Of a stretch of DNA of 42,231 nt, positions 23,534-31,246 are shown one piece after another. Source of the stretch: Mesobacillus campisalis (GTDB lineage Bacteria; Bacillota; Bacilli; Bacillales; Cytobacillaceae); assembly GCF_000986785.1 (NCBI RefSeq), contig NZ_LAYY01000101.1, positions 1 through 42,231 of the forward strand. The letters run 5' to 3'. A program made the position numbers and the translations under genes. Position 1 is the stretch's first letter; every line of letters starts with the position of its first letter. The notes below the pieces were generated by a model, which searched no databases, was not told the DNA's origin, and was given only the letters and a program-made list of their open reading frames with translations.

Positions 23534-26140
23534 CTAAATCATCCTATAGGCTTTGCGGAGTATTTCAGCCATTTCTGTTACGAGCGGCATTTTTGGATTG
23601 GCAATCGTATCCTGGTCATCAAAGGCTTGTTCGGCTAATGCGTCTACTTTTGCTTCAAATTCAGCCAGTTCGACACCGCATGCGGCAATGCTCATCGGCA
23701 TACCGACTTCCCTGGACAGGCTGGCGACAGCCTGGATCAGGCTTTCTACGCCTTCTTCTGTTGTGCATGCAGGCAGGCCAAGGAAGGATGCGATTTCCGC
23801 ATACCGCTCGTTGGCGATGAAATGGCCATATTTCGAATACGTCATGAATTTATTCGGCTTTGCCGCATTGTACCGAATCACATGCGGCAGCAGGATTGCA
23901 TTCGCACGGCCATGCGGAATATTGAACTCGGCACCTATGGCATGCGCCAGGCTGTGGTTGATTCCAAGGAACGAGTTGCCGAACGCCATGCCGGCTATGG
24001 TCGAAGCATTATGCATTTTTTCGCGGGCCAGTTCATTGCTGCCATCATGGTAAGCGAGCGGCAGGTACTTGAATACTAGCTGGATTGCCTTTAAAGCCGG
24101 ACCATCAGTAAAATCATTGGCAAGGACGGATACGTAGGACTCAATCGCATGGGTAAGGACGTCCATTCCCGTGTCTGCCGTGATATGCTTTGGAACGGAC
24201 ATCACAAACTGCGGATCGACAATGGCGACATCCGGTGTCATTTCAAAATCAGCTAGCGGGTACTTGATGTTTGCTTTTTTATCCGAGATGACGGTGAAGG
24301 CAGTTACCTCCGAGCCTGTTCCGGAAGTGGTCGGGATGGCGATAAGCCTCGCCTTGCCCCTGAGCCGCGGATATTTGGCCACCCGCTTGCCAGGGTCGAA
24401 GAATTTCTGCCTTAAGGCTTCAAAATCTGTGTCCGGATGCTCGTAGTAAAGCCACATGCCTTTAGCGGCGTCAATGACCGAGCCTCCTCCAAGCGCGATG
24501 ATGGCATCCGGCTGGAATTTCTGCATCCCGTCAGCGCCCCGCTGGATGGTTTCCAGGCTTGGTTCAGTCTCTACTTCTGTAAAGACCTCATATTGGACTG
24601 AGGCTGGATGTTTTTTCAGCTGATACAGAACCTTATCAAGGTTTCCGTTCCTGAGCGCGCTTGGGCTTGTTACGATGAAAGCGCGTGTGATGCCAGGCAG
24701 TGCGGCAAGGCACTGGATGGAGTTTTTCTCGAAGTAGATTTGCGGCGGCACCTTAAACCATTGTGTATTTACTTGACGTTTGGCCACCTTTTTAATGTTG
24801 ATCAGATGGGTGGCGCCCACATTGGTGGAGACGGAATTGCCGCCATACGTTCCGCAGCCCAGGGTCAGGGAAGGCAGGGAAGAGTTGTAGATGTCTCCAA
24901 TCGCCCCATGTGTGGAAGGAGTGTTGATGCTGATCCTTCCGGCCTTCATCCTCAGGGCAAACTCATCGATTACCTGGTGTGAGGAGGAATGGATGGCTGC
25001 CGAATGCCCAAGACCGCCATATGCCAGGATGTCTTCGCATTTTTTGAGTCCGTCCTGCAGGCTGCCTGCTTTGTAGCAGGCGAGGACGGGGCTTAGCTTT
25101 TCGCAGGAAAGCGGGTGTTTCGGACCGATTCCTTTCAATTCGGCAATAAGGATCTTTGTTTCCCTTTGCACGCTGATGCCGGCCATATGGGCGATAGCAT
25201 AGGCTGGCAGGCCCACGATAACCGGATTGAGGGCCCCGCTCTGTTCCTGAATCGCCACTTTTTCCAGCTGCAGCCTTTCTTCCTCATTCAGGAAATAGCA
25301 ATTGTTGTAGATCAATTCCTTTTTAACTTCCGAATAGATTTCCTTATCGATAATCAAAGCCTGTTCGGACGCGCAGATCATGCCGTTATCGAAGGTTTTC
25401 GAAAGGATCAGGTCATTGACGGCGCTCTTGATGTCCGCGCTCTTTTCGATATAGCAAGGAACATTGCCGGGGCCGACTCCAAGGGCCGGCTTGCCGGAGC
25501 TGTAGGCTGCCTTCACCATTCCTGTGCCGCCGGTGGCGAGGATGAGGGAAGTCAGCGGGTGGCGCATGAGCGCCTGGCTGGCTTCGAGCGAAGGAATCTC
25601 GATCCACTGGATGCAATTCTTTGGCGCACCCGCCTTCACAGCGGCCTCCTGCATCAGCCTCGCGGTCTCACTGCTGCATTTTTGTGCAAGTGGATGGAAG
25701 GCAAAGATGATTGGGTTTCTTGTTTTCATGGAAATCAGCGATTTGAAAATCACTGTCGAGGTAGGGTTTGTAATCGGGACGACTCCAGCAATCACGCCGA
25801 CAGGCTCGGCGATCTCAATCATTCCTTCATGTTCATTTTCGCTGATGATGCCGACGGTTTTGGTTTGCCTGATGTTGTTGTATATGTACTCGGTGGCAAA
25901 AATGTTTTTGAACACCTTGTCTTCAAAAACCCCGCGCTGCGTTTCTTCAATCGCCATCTTTGCGAGGCGTTTATGATTCTTAAGGGCGGACATTGCCATT
26001 TGTTTAATCACTTCATCGACCATTTCCTGTGTAAAGCTGTGGAATTCCGCTAAAGCTTTTGCTCCGTTTTTCGCGAGTTCATCAACCATCAATACGGCAT
26101 GCTGTTTCTCCTGTAACTTTTTTTCTTCAACCACCATCAT
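23534..26140 (-). CDS. adhE: Bifunctional aldehyde-alcohol dehydrogenase AdhE (copy 1)
   Basis: An 868-residue fusion of a CoA-acylating aldehyde dehydrogenase (about 1-440) and an iron-dependent alcohol dehydrogenase (about 455-868). Together they reduce acetyl-CoA to ethanol with two NADH in fermentation. The aldehyde domain has the catalytic Cys in DNGMICASEQA. The alcohol domain has GGGSVIDAAKGMW for NAD, and iron-ligand regions DTGMDVLTHAIE, INHSLAHAIGAE and PHGRANAILLPHV. The start is either of two adjacent ATGs (26140 or 26137) after AGGAGGGG. It is a tandem paralogue of the next adhE, separated from it by a terminator. No Rex operator is visible in its own 222-nt upstream gap. Confidence 0.94.
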   Translation of the reverse strand: MMVVEEKKLQEKQHAVLMVDELAKNGAKALAEFHSFTQEMVDEVIKQMAMSALKNHKRLAKMAIEETQRGVFEDKVFKNIFATEYIYNNIRQTKTVGIISENEHEGMIEIAEPVGVIAGVVPITNPTSTVIFKSLISMKTRNPIIFAFHPLAQKCSSETARLMQEAAVKAGAPKNCIQWIEIPSLEASQALMRHPLTSLILATGGTGMVKAAYSSGKPALGVGPGNVPCYIEKSADIKSAVNDLILSKTFDNGMICASEQALIIDKEIYSEVKKELIYNNCYFLNEEERLQLEKVAIQEQSGALNPVIVGLPAYAIAHMAGISVQRETKILIAELKGIGPKHPLSCEKLSPVLACYKAGSLQDGLKKCEDILAYGGLGHSAAIHSSSHQVIDEFALRMKAGRISINTPSTHGAIGDIYNSSLPSLTLGCGTYGGNSVSTNVGATHLINIKKVAKRQVNTQWFKVPPQIYFEKNSIQCLAALPGITRAFIVTSPSALRNGNLDKVLYQLKKHPASVQYEVFTEVETEPSLETIQRGADGMQKFQPDAIIALGGGSVIDAAKGMWLYYEHPDTDFEALRQKFFDPGKRVAKYPRLRGKARLIAIPTTSGTGSEVTAFTVISDKKANIKYPLADFEMTPDVAIVDPQFVMSVPKHITADTGMDVLTHAIESYVSVLANDFTDGPALKAIQLVFKYLPLAYHDGSNELAREKMHNASTIAGMAFGNSFLGINHSLAHAIGAEFNIPHGRANAILLPHVIRYNAAKPNKFMTYSKYGHFIANERYAEIASFLGLPACTTEEGVESLIQAVASLSREVGMPMSIAACGVELAEFEAKVDALAEQAFDDQDTIANPKMPLVTEMAEILRKAYRMI

Positions 26141-26174
26141 GTACCCCTCCTAATTTGACACCATTTCCCAGAAT

Positions 26175-26214
26175 ATAGCATGGGCCTTAAAGAGTGGATG
26201 TCGAATCATGCTAT
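26175..26214. repeat. Inverted repeat upstream of adhE copy 1
   Basis: ATAGCATG (26175-26182) and CATGCTAT (26207-26214) are perfect 8-nt inverted arms around a 24-nt gap, 35-75 nt upstream of the adhE start. It could be an operator or leader hairpin. A TATATT -10-like element (minus strand) overlaps its downstream arm. Confidence 0.45.
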
Positions 26215-26300
26215 GAAAATTGTTGAAATAAGTAGAATCAGCTTAAGTTCATCAAACGTTCAAAATAGCACCAGCCCACTATTGCATCACCGCAAAAAAG

Positions 26301-26344
26301 AGTGCCTGACCCCCACTGCTTTAAAGGAGCGGGGGTCAGGCACT
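26301..26344 (-). terminator. Terminator of adhE copy 2 built from an inverted pair of the dispersed repeat
   Basis: AGTGCCTGACCCCC (26301-26314) and GGGGGTCAGGCACT (26331-26344) are a perfect 14-bp inverted repeat. On the minus strand the stem is followed by CTTTTTTGCG, making an intrinsic terminator for the adhE gene ending at 26363. The arms are the same GGGGTCAGGCAC sequence found at 1126-1217 and 23466-23514. Confidence 0.85.
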
Positions 26345-26362
26345 TTGTGGTGCTTTAAAGAG

Positions 26363-28963
26363 TTAAACTCCTTTGTAGGCTTTGCGGTAGATATCGGCTA
26401 GTTCGGTTACGAGCGGCAGTTTAGGATTGGCGGTGGTGCACTGGTCTTCAAAGGCTCGCTCTGCTAGATACTCTACTTTGCTTTCAAATTCGGCGGCTTC
26501 GACCCCATTGGCTTCGATGCTCATTGGGATATCCAGCTCCTGGGCTAGCTTGATGATGGCCTGGACGAGGCTTTCGACGCCTTCTTCCGTTGTGCGGGCT
26601 GGCAGGCCCAGGGTTTTCGCAATCTCTGCATAGCGCTTGTCGGCCACAAAATGCTCGTATTTCGGGAAAGCGGCAAACTTCTTCGGCTTTTCTGCATTAT
26701 AACGGATCACATGGGGCATCAGAATCGTGTTCGAGCGGCCGTGGGCAATCCCGAATTCTGCACCCAGCTTATGGGCGAGGCTGTGGTTAATGCCAAGGAA
26801 TGCATTGGCAAATGCCATCCCGGCGATGGTGGAAGCATTATGCATTTTCTCGCGTGCCAGTTCATCGCTTCCATTGCGATAGGCTCTTGGCAGATATTCA
26901 AACACCAGCTGAATCGCCTTCATGGCCAAACCGTCTGTATAGTCATTGGCCATGACGGAAACATAAGCCTCGATTGCGTGAGTCAGGACATCCATTCCCG
27001 TATCGGCTGTAACCACTTTTGGCACCGTCATGACAAACTGCGGGTCAATAATGGCCACGTCAGGAGTCAATTCATAGTCAGCCAAAGGATATTTGATATT
27101 TGCTTTCTTATCTGTGATGACCGAGAAGGAAGTTACTTCAGAGCCTGTTCCGGATGTGGTCGGAATGGCGACAAACTGAGCCTTATGCCCCAAGTTTGGA
27201 TACTTGACAATCCGCTTGCGGATATCCATGAACTTCTGCTTCAATCCATGGAAGTCGGCATCCGGATATTCGTAGAACAGCCACATTCCTTTGGCGGCGT
27301 CCATTGCCGATCCGCCACCCAGGGCAATGATGACATCCGGCTGGAAGTTCGCCATCATTTCCGCCCCTTTCATGACTGTCTCGATGCTTGGATCAGGCTC
27401 CACATCCGAGAAAATTTCACAATGGACATAATCAGGGCGTTTTCTCAGGTAATATAGCACTTTATCAACATAGCCAAGCTTTACCATGCCAGGATCTGTA
27501 ACAATCAGCGCTTTTGAGATTTTCGGCATTTTTGCCAGATACTGAACTGAATTTTTCTCGAAGTATATTTTTGACGGTACCTTGAACCATTGCATGTTTG
27601 CATTCCTTCTCGCTACTTTTTTTACATTGATAAGGTGAATGGAGCCGACATTGGTAGAAACAGAGTTTCCGCCATACGTTCCGCAGCCCAGCGTTAATGA
27701 AGGCATATAGGCATTGTAGATGTCGCCGATGGCCCCCTGGGAGGACGGCGCATTGACGATGATCCGGCCGGCCTTCATGCGCAGTCCGTATCCTTTGATG
27801 ACTTCCTGGTCGGTTGAATGAATGACAGCTGAATGTCCAAGACCGCCAAACTCCAGCATTTCCTCTGACCGCTGGAAGCCTCCCTCCGTGCTGTTTGCCC
27901 GGTAGCACGCCAGCACTGGGCTCAGTTTTTCACGGGAAAGCGGGTATTGCGGCCCGACTCCATCAAGCTCGGCAACAAGAATTTTGGTATCTTCAGGAAC
28001 CGCTACGCCTGCCATTTCGGCTATTTTCCATGCTGGCATTCCGACGATATCCGCGTTTACAGCGCATGTATTTTCATTGATAACCAGTTTTTCAACCTTC
28101 CGTATTTCCTCTTCATTTAGGAAATAACAGCTATGAGAGGCCATTTCCTGTTTAACTTCCTCGTATATTTCCTTATCGATGATAACAGCTTGTTCGGATG
28201 CACAAATCATCCCATTATCGAAGGTCTTCGACAGGATCAAGTCGTTTACTGAACGCTTGATGCTGGCGGTTTTTTCAATATAGCATGGAACATTTCCGGG
28301 ACCCACGCCAAGGGCCGGTTTCCCTGAGCTGTAAGCGGACTTGACCATGCCGGAACCTCCGGTGGCCAGAATTAGCGAAACCTTGGAATGATTCATCAGT
28401 TCCCTTGTTGCTGCGACAGAAGGAGTTTCAATCCACTGGATGCAGTTCTCCGGAGCTCCAGCTTTTATCGCGGCATCCCTGAGCAATCTGGCTGCTTCAC
28501 TGCTGCATTTTTGGGCAGATGGGTGAAAGGCGAAGATGATTGGGTTTCTGGTTTTAATGGAAATCAAAGCTTTGAACATGGTTGTCGAGGTAGGGTTTGT
28601 AACCGGAGTAACTCCGGCAATGACCCCAACAGGCTCTGCTATTTCAAGGATGCCATCATGTTGATTTTCGCTGATGATGCCGACCGTTTTATCGTATTTA
28701 ATATTGTGGTAAACATATTCGGTCGCGAACATGTTTTTAATGATTTTATCCTCATATACGCCCCGCTTCGTTTCATCGACTGCCAGCCGGGCGAGGACCA
28801 TATGCTGATCAAGGCCTGCGAGAGCCATTTCTTTCACAATGTCGTCGATCTGTTCCTGGATGAAACCCCTGAATTCATCAAGCGCCTTCAACCCTTTTTC
28901 AACCAATTCGTCAACCATATCAAGTACCTGGGTTTGTTTCAGTTCCTGTTCTGAAATTGCCAT
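26363..28963 (-). CDS. adhE: Bifunctional aldehyde-alcohol dehydrogenase AdhE (copy 2, Rex-controlled)
   Basis: An 866-residue AdhE with the same two-domain layout as copy 1 and identical residues over most aligned stretches. It has DNGMICASEQA (catalytic Cys), GGGSAMDAAKGMW, DTGMDVLTHAIEAYVS, INHSLAHKLGAEF and AHGRSNTILMPHV. The start at 28963 has GGAGGG 8 nt upstream, and the ORF start at 28978 (TTG) lies inside the ribosome site. A perfect Rex operator sits 22 nt upstream, so it should be derepressed at high NADH/NAD under oxygen limitation. Confidence 0.95.
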   Translation of the reverse strand: MAISEQELKQTQVLDMVDELVEKGLKALDEFRGFIQEQIDDIVKEMALAGLDQHMVLARLAVDETKRGVYEDKIIKNMFATEYVYHNIKYDKTVGIISENQHDGILEIAEPVGVIAGVTPVTNPTSTTMFKALISIKTRNPIIFAFHPSAQKCSSEAARLLRDAAIKAGAPENCIQWIETPSVAATRELMNHSKVSLILATGGSGMVKSAYSSGKPALGVGPGNVPCYIEKTASIKRSVNDLILSKTFDNGMICASEQAVIIDKEIYEEVKQEMASHSCYFLNEEEIRKVEKLVINENTCAVNADIVGMPAWKIAEMAGVAVPEDTKILVAELDGVGPQYPLSREKLSPVLACYRANSTEGGFQRSEEMLEFGGLGHSAVIHSTDQEVIKGYGLRMKAGRIIVNAPSSQGAIGDIYNAYMPSLTLGCGTYGGNSVSTNVGSIHLINVKKVARRNANMQWFKVPSKIYFEKNSVQYLAKMPKISKALIVTDPGMVKLGYVDKVLYYLRKRPDYVHCEIFSDVEPDPSIETVMKGAEMMANFQPDVIIALGGGSAMDAAKGMWLFYEYPDADFHGLKQKFMDIRKRIVKYPNLGHKAQFVAIPTTSGTGSEVTSFSVITDKKANIKYPLADYELTPDVAIIDPQFVMTVPKVVTADTGMDVLTHAIEAYVSVMANDYTDGLAMKAIQLVFEYLPRAYRNGSDELAREKMHNASTIAGMAFANAFLGINHSLAHKLGAEFGIAHGRSNTILMPHVIRYNAEKPKKFAAFPKYEHFVADKRYAEIAKTLGLPARTTEEGVESLVQAIIKLAQELDIPMSIEANGVEAAEFESKVEYLAERAFEDQCTTANPKLPLVTELADIYRKAYKGV

Positions 28964-28984
28964 TGCAAATCCCTCCAAGTTAAT

Positions 28985-29002
28985 TTGTGAAAAATTTCAC
29001 AA
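28985..29002. promoter_or_regulatory. Rex operator
   Basis: TTGTGAAAAATTTCACAA is a perfect match to the Rex consensus TTGTGAAnnnnTTCACAA. It lies directly upstream of adhE copy 2. Rex is the NADH-responsive repressor of fermentation genes in Gram-positive bacteria. Confidence 0.92.
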
Positions 29003-29017
29003 GTTTAGTCGAAAAAA

Positions 29018-29245
29018 TTATCCGCAAACCGGATTGCGAAGAACTTTCTCAAAATAAATATCATTGGTGATCCGGGAACATTTCTTGACGATTATCACAT
29101 AGTTGACTGTCCAAATGACGGCAGGAATAGTGTCATTTTCTTTAATCATCATCGCTTCAAATTCATCACCGGCAGCTTCCTCGAAGGTTTCAAGAGTGTA
29201 GGTTTCAGTATCGGTTGAAAAAGTGACCCATTCGCATTTGATCAT
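29018..29245 (-). CDS. Small hypothetical protein, 75 residues
   Basis: The ATG at 29245 has AGGTGAT 6 nt upstream. The product is acidic in its first half (ETYTLETFEEAAGDEFEAMM) and ends with a beta-like stretch (AVIWTVNYVIIVKK). It has Cys at residues 4, 56 and 74. No domain is recognised. It ends only 16 nt before the Rex site, on the same strand as adhE, so readthrough into adhE is possible. Confidence 0.65.
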   Translation of the reverse strand: MIKCEWVTFSTDTETYTLETFEEAAGDEFEAMMIKENDTIPAVIWTVNYVIIVKKCSRITNDIYFEKVLRNPVCG

Positions 29246-29530
29246 TTTTAATCACCTCGTAGTATTGAATATCCTTCCTGACTTAAATATAGCATGAACA
29301 ATGCTGGAAAGATTGTGAAGGATTGAACAAACTTTGTCGGTTTATGAATCGCTTTCATTAGGAATAAAAGCTCGGATATTCAAAGGATTTTAGCATGTTC
29401 ACTTAAAAAACGAATATGTTTTATAAAGGCATTTGGCAGGCTGGGAACGGATATAAACAATTCCAATCTATCAATATGCCACCCCCTTTTATATTCAAAA
29501 CTATAAAGCCTATCTCCTCCTCTCGGGAAA

Positions 29531-29582
29531 TTGATTCATTTTTATGAATATATGATAAAATTCCCAAGTTTTAATTTATACT
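29531..29582 (+). promoter_or_regulatory. Candidate promoter region of the PlcR-like regulator gene
   Basis: TTGATT (29531-29536) and GATAAA (29554-29559) are 17 nt apart. A second -10-like TATACT is at 29577-29582. ATTCAT-TTTT-ATGAAT (29534-29549) is a perfect inverted repeat inside the first spacer and could be an operator. The rest of the 370-nt gap (29246-29530) holds no gene. It has scattered short inverted elements such as GAATATCC/GGATATTC. Confidence 0.4.
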
Positions 29583-29616
29583 AATAGTAGAAACATGAGG
29601 AGGGAGTGGGGAAGAA

Positions 29617-30510
29617 ATGGGCATTGAACATGTCAACCTGGGGGAAATTTTGAATGCCTTAAGAGTTTATAAGGGGATGTCTGCTGAAGAATTGGCAATG
29701 GGTATTTGTTCTCCGGAAGACTTGCTTCAGTTTGAAAAGAATAAAAAGTATCCTGCGATTGATCAGCTCTATAACATTGCGTCCAAACTCAATGTAGATT
29801 TAATCCAGTTTTTTGATTTTGCTGAGGCAGGCACATACAACTATGTGACAGCTGTGTTTGACCTGGTGAAGAAATACAAACGGGAACGAAACTACGAGGC
29901 TATCTATGAGATTGTAAATCGGGAGAAAATCAACCCTCTATTCAACCTGTCTTCGAACAAACAATTCTTATTATGGCATGAAGCTGTGTCCCTGTATTAT
30001 CTGGGCGAAGCAGGGAACAGGAAGAAGGCAGAGGCTGTTGAGATGCTCCATGAAGCTCTAAGGCTCACGAATCCGACAAGAAAAGGCTTGACCGAGAGGG
30101 AAGTTGAAATTCTTATCGCCATTGCCCTGATTGAAAAAGATGATCAGCAATATGAGAAGGCTATCAGTTTTTTGAGGGAAGCACTTGATGCTCTGGAGGA
30201 ACTTCCGGTCGTCAGTGATCCAAGGGTCTGGCTCAGGGCTCTGTTCGGCATGGCCCAGTCGCTCTCTAATTTGGGAAGGTTTGAAGAATCTCTCATTTAC
30301 AGCAATAAAGGAATCAGCCAATGTGTCAATGATGAAATCATGTATTTGTTCGGCGAGTTTTACTATCAATCGGGGCTCAATTATATCGAAATTGGCAACC
30401 TGCAAAAGGGAAAGGATTTTTGGGAGAAATCCGTTCAGGCCTTTACCTTGCAGGAAAACAAGTTTTTTGTAAATTTAGTAAATTCACAATTGGAAAAATT
30501 AATCAATTAA
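29617..30510 (+). CDS. PlcR-like quorum-sensing regulator (RRNPP family, HTH plus TPR)
   Basis: A 297-residue protein with an N-terminal XRE-type HTH (about residues 7-62) and a C-terminal array of TPR-like helix pairs. It resembles PlcR in order and wording: YPAIDQLYNIASKLNVDLIQ after the recognition helix matches PlcR's YPSMDILQGIAAKLQIPII, and paired motifs such as YEKAISFLREAL and GRFEESLIYSNKGIS are TPR repeats. PlcR (285 residues) binds its re-imported peptide PapR in the TPR groove and then activates genes. Here a gene for a repeated propeptide follows 43 nt downstream in the same direction with no terminator between, as plcR is followed by papR. GAGGAGGGAG precedes the ATG. Targets are unknown, and no clear PlcR box (TATGnAnnnnTnCATA) is seen nearby. 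Confidence 0.87.
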   Translation: MGIEHVNLGEILNALRVYKGMSAEELAMGICSPEDLLQFEKNKKYPAIDQLYNIASKLNVDLIQFFDFAEAGTYNYVTAVFDLVKKYKRERNYEAIYEIVNREKINPLFNLSSNKQFLLWHEAVSLYYLGEAGNRKKAEAVEMLHEALRLTNPTRKGLTEREVEILIAIALIEKDDQQYEKAISFLREALDALEELPVVSDPRVWLRALFGMAQSLSNLGRFEESLIYSNKGISQCVNDEIMYLFGEFYYQSGLNYIEIGNLQKGKDFWEKSVQAFTLQENKFFVNLVNSQLEKLIN

Positions 30511-30553
30511 TGGTACGATAGACGTATTATTAGTGACTGAAAGGAGCATCAAG

Positions 30554-30820
30554 ATGAGAAAAAAACTGATTGTCTCAATTCTGTTTTTTGGATTATTAGG
30601 TTCGTCCCTGTTTTTCGGCAATACGATGGATACGGCCGGCAAGTATATTGACCTTCCTACTCAGCATAGTTTCGAGGTGGCCGGCAAGTACATTGACCTT
30701 CCGACCCAGCACAGCTTTGAGGTGGCTGGCAAGTACATTGACCTTCCGACTCAGCACAGCTTCGAGGTGGCCGGCAAGTATATTGATCTTCCGACTCAGC
30801 ACAGCTTCGAACTGGCTTAG
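30554..30820 (+). CDS. Multi-copy signalling propeptide (PapR-like position), four 15-residue repeats
   Basis: An 88-residue secreted precursor. Residues 1-28 are signal-like (MRKKLIVSILFFGLLGSSLF, then a short tail ending DTA). Residues 29-88 are four contiguous copies of GKYIDLPTQHSFEVA, the last ending ELA exactly at the stop. Copies differ at many codons (TAT/TAC, CCT/CCG, ACT/ACC, CAT/CAC, AGT/AGC, TTC/TTT, GAC/GAT, GAG/GAA), all silent within the shared residues, so the peptide is under selection. ATG 30554 has AAGGAG 7 nt upstream. The DLP core recalls PapR (ADLPFEF). By analogy the peptide would be exported, cut, re-imported by an oligopeptide permease and bound by the PlcR-like protein. 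Cleavage sites are not established. Confidence 0.85.
   Translation: MRKKLIVSILFFGLLGSSLFFGNTMDTAGKYIDLPTQHSFEVAGKYIDLPTQHSFEVAGKYIDLPTQHSFEVAGKYIDLPTQHSFELA
30632..30811 (+). repeat. Four in-frame 45-nt coding repeats
   Basis: Units are at 30632-30676, 30677-30721, 30722-30766 and 30767-30811. Each encodes (T/V)AGKYIDLPTQHSFE. Within the units almost all substitutions fall in third codon positions and are silent. The exception is the first codon (ACG for Thr in unit 1, GTG for Val in the rest). Confidence 0.97.
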
Positions 30821-30861
30821 ATTCTTCCCGTGACTGTCCTTTAATAACTTAGAATTTTAAT

Positions 30862-30893
30862 GGCCCTGTCCTGTGACAAGGGTCTTTTTTTCG
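30862..30893 (+). terminator. Intrinsic terminator of the propeptide gene
   Basis: GGCCCTGTC pairs with GACAAGGGTC (one bulge) over a 4-nt loop and is followed by TTTTTTT. It separates the signalling pair from the PHA-related genes. Confidence 0.75.
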
Positions 30894-31128
30894 TTCCATC
30901 CAATGTGCGTATGCGTGCGGGATATTACTTTACCGCTATATAAGATGGTTGCAAAATGAATCTTCTATTTCCACTTTTAAAACGGAATAAACCACTTTTT
31001 AAATAAAATTTTACGACAAATTTCTTTCTGCCTTTTGGAAATCAGCTTAGGAAAATGCAGTAATTTAGGGATTTAACTATGCATTCTCGCCGCTAGCCAG
31101 CAAGAATCGATAGAATAGTGAGAAAATT

Positions 31129-31179
31129 GTCGAACTGATAACGTTTACAAAAAACTGTTTTTTAACAATAATTTAAGTG
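31129..31179 (+). promoter_or_regulatory. cre-like site and shared box upstream of the acyl-CoA ligase
   Basis: TGATAACGTTTACA (31136-31149) is a near-consensus CcpA cre site. AACAATAATTTAAGTG (31164-31179) lies 28 nt from the start of the cre. The same two elements with the same 28-nt spacing occur at 38924 and 38952 before the second phasin-like gene. The remainder of the 353-nt gap (30894-31246) is AT-rich without a gene. Confidence 0.7.
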
Positions 31180-31246
31180 TTAAAACCCATTTTTTGTATG
31201 AAGAATACTTTATTGAAGTCAACCGGGGGATAGGGGGAAGGATTAT

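Noticed and set aside
29330-29345. cre-like sequence TGAATCGCTTTCA upstream of the PlcR-like gene
   Set aside because: It is one nucleotide short of the cre pattern and lies more than 250 nt from the start codon.
29540-29560. PlcR box near TATGAATATATGATA
   Set aside because: It lacks the CATA half of TATGnAnnnnTnCATA, so it cannot be called a PlcR-type site.
30596-30833. Alternative-frame and antisense ORFs over the four 45-nt repeats
   Set aside because: A repeat length divisible by three keeps every frame periodic and open. The silent third-position changes fit only the plus-strand frame starting at 30554.
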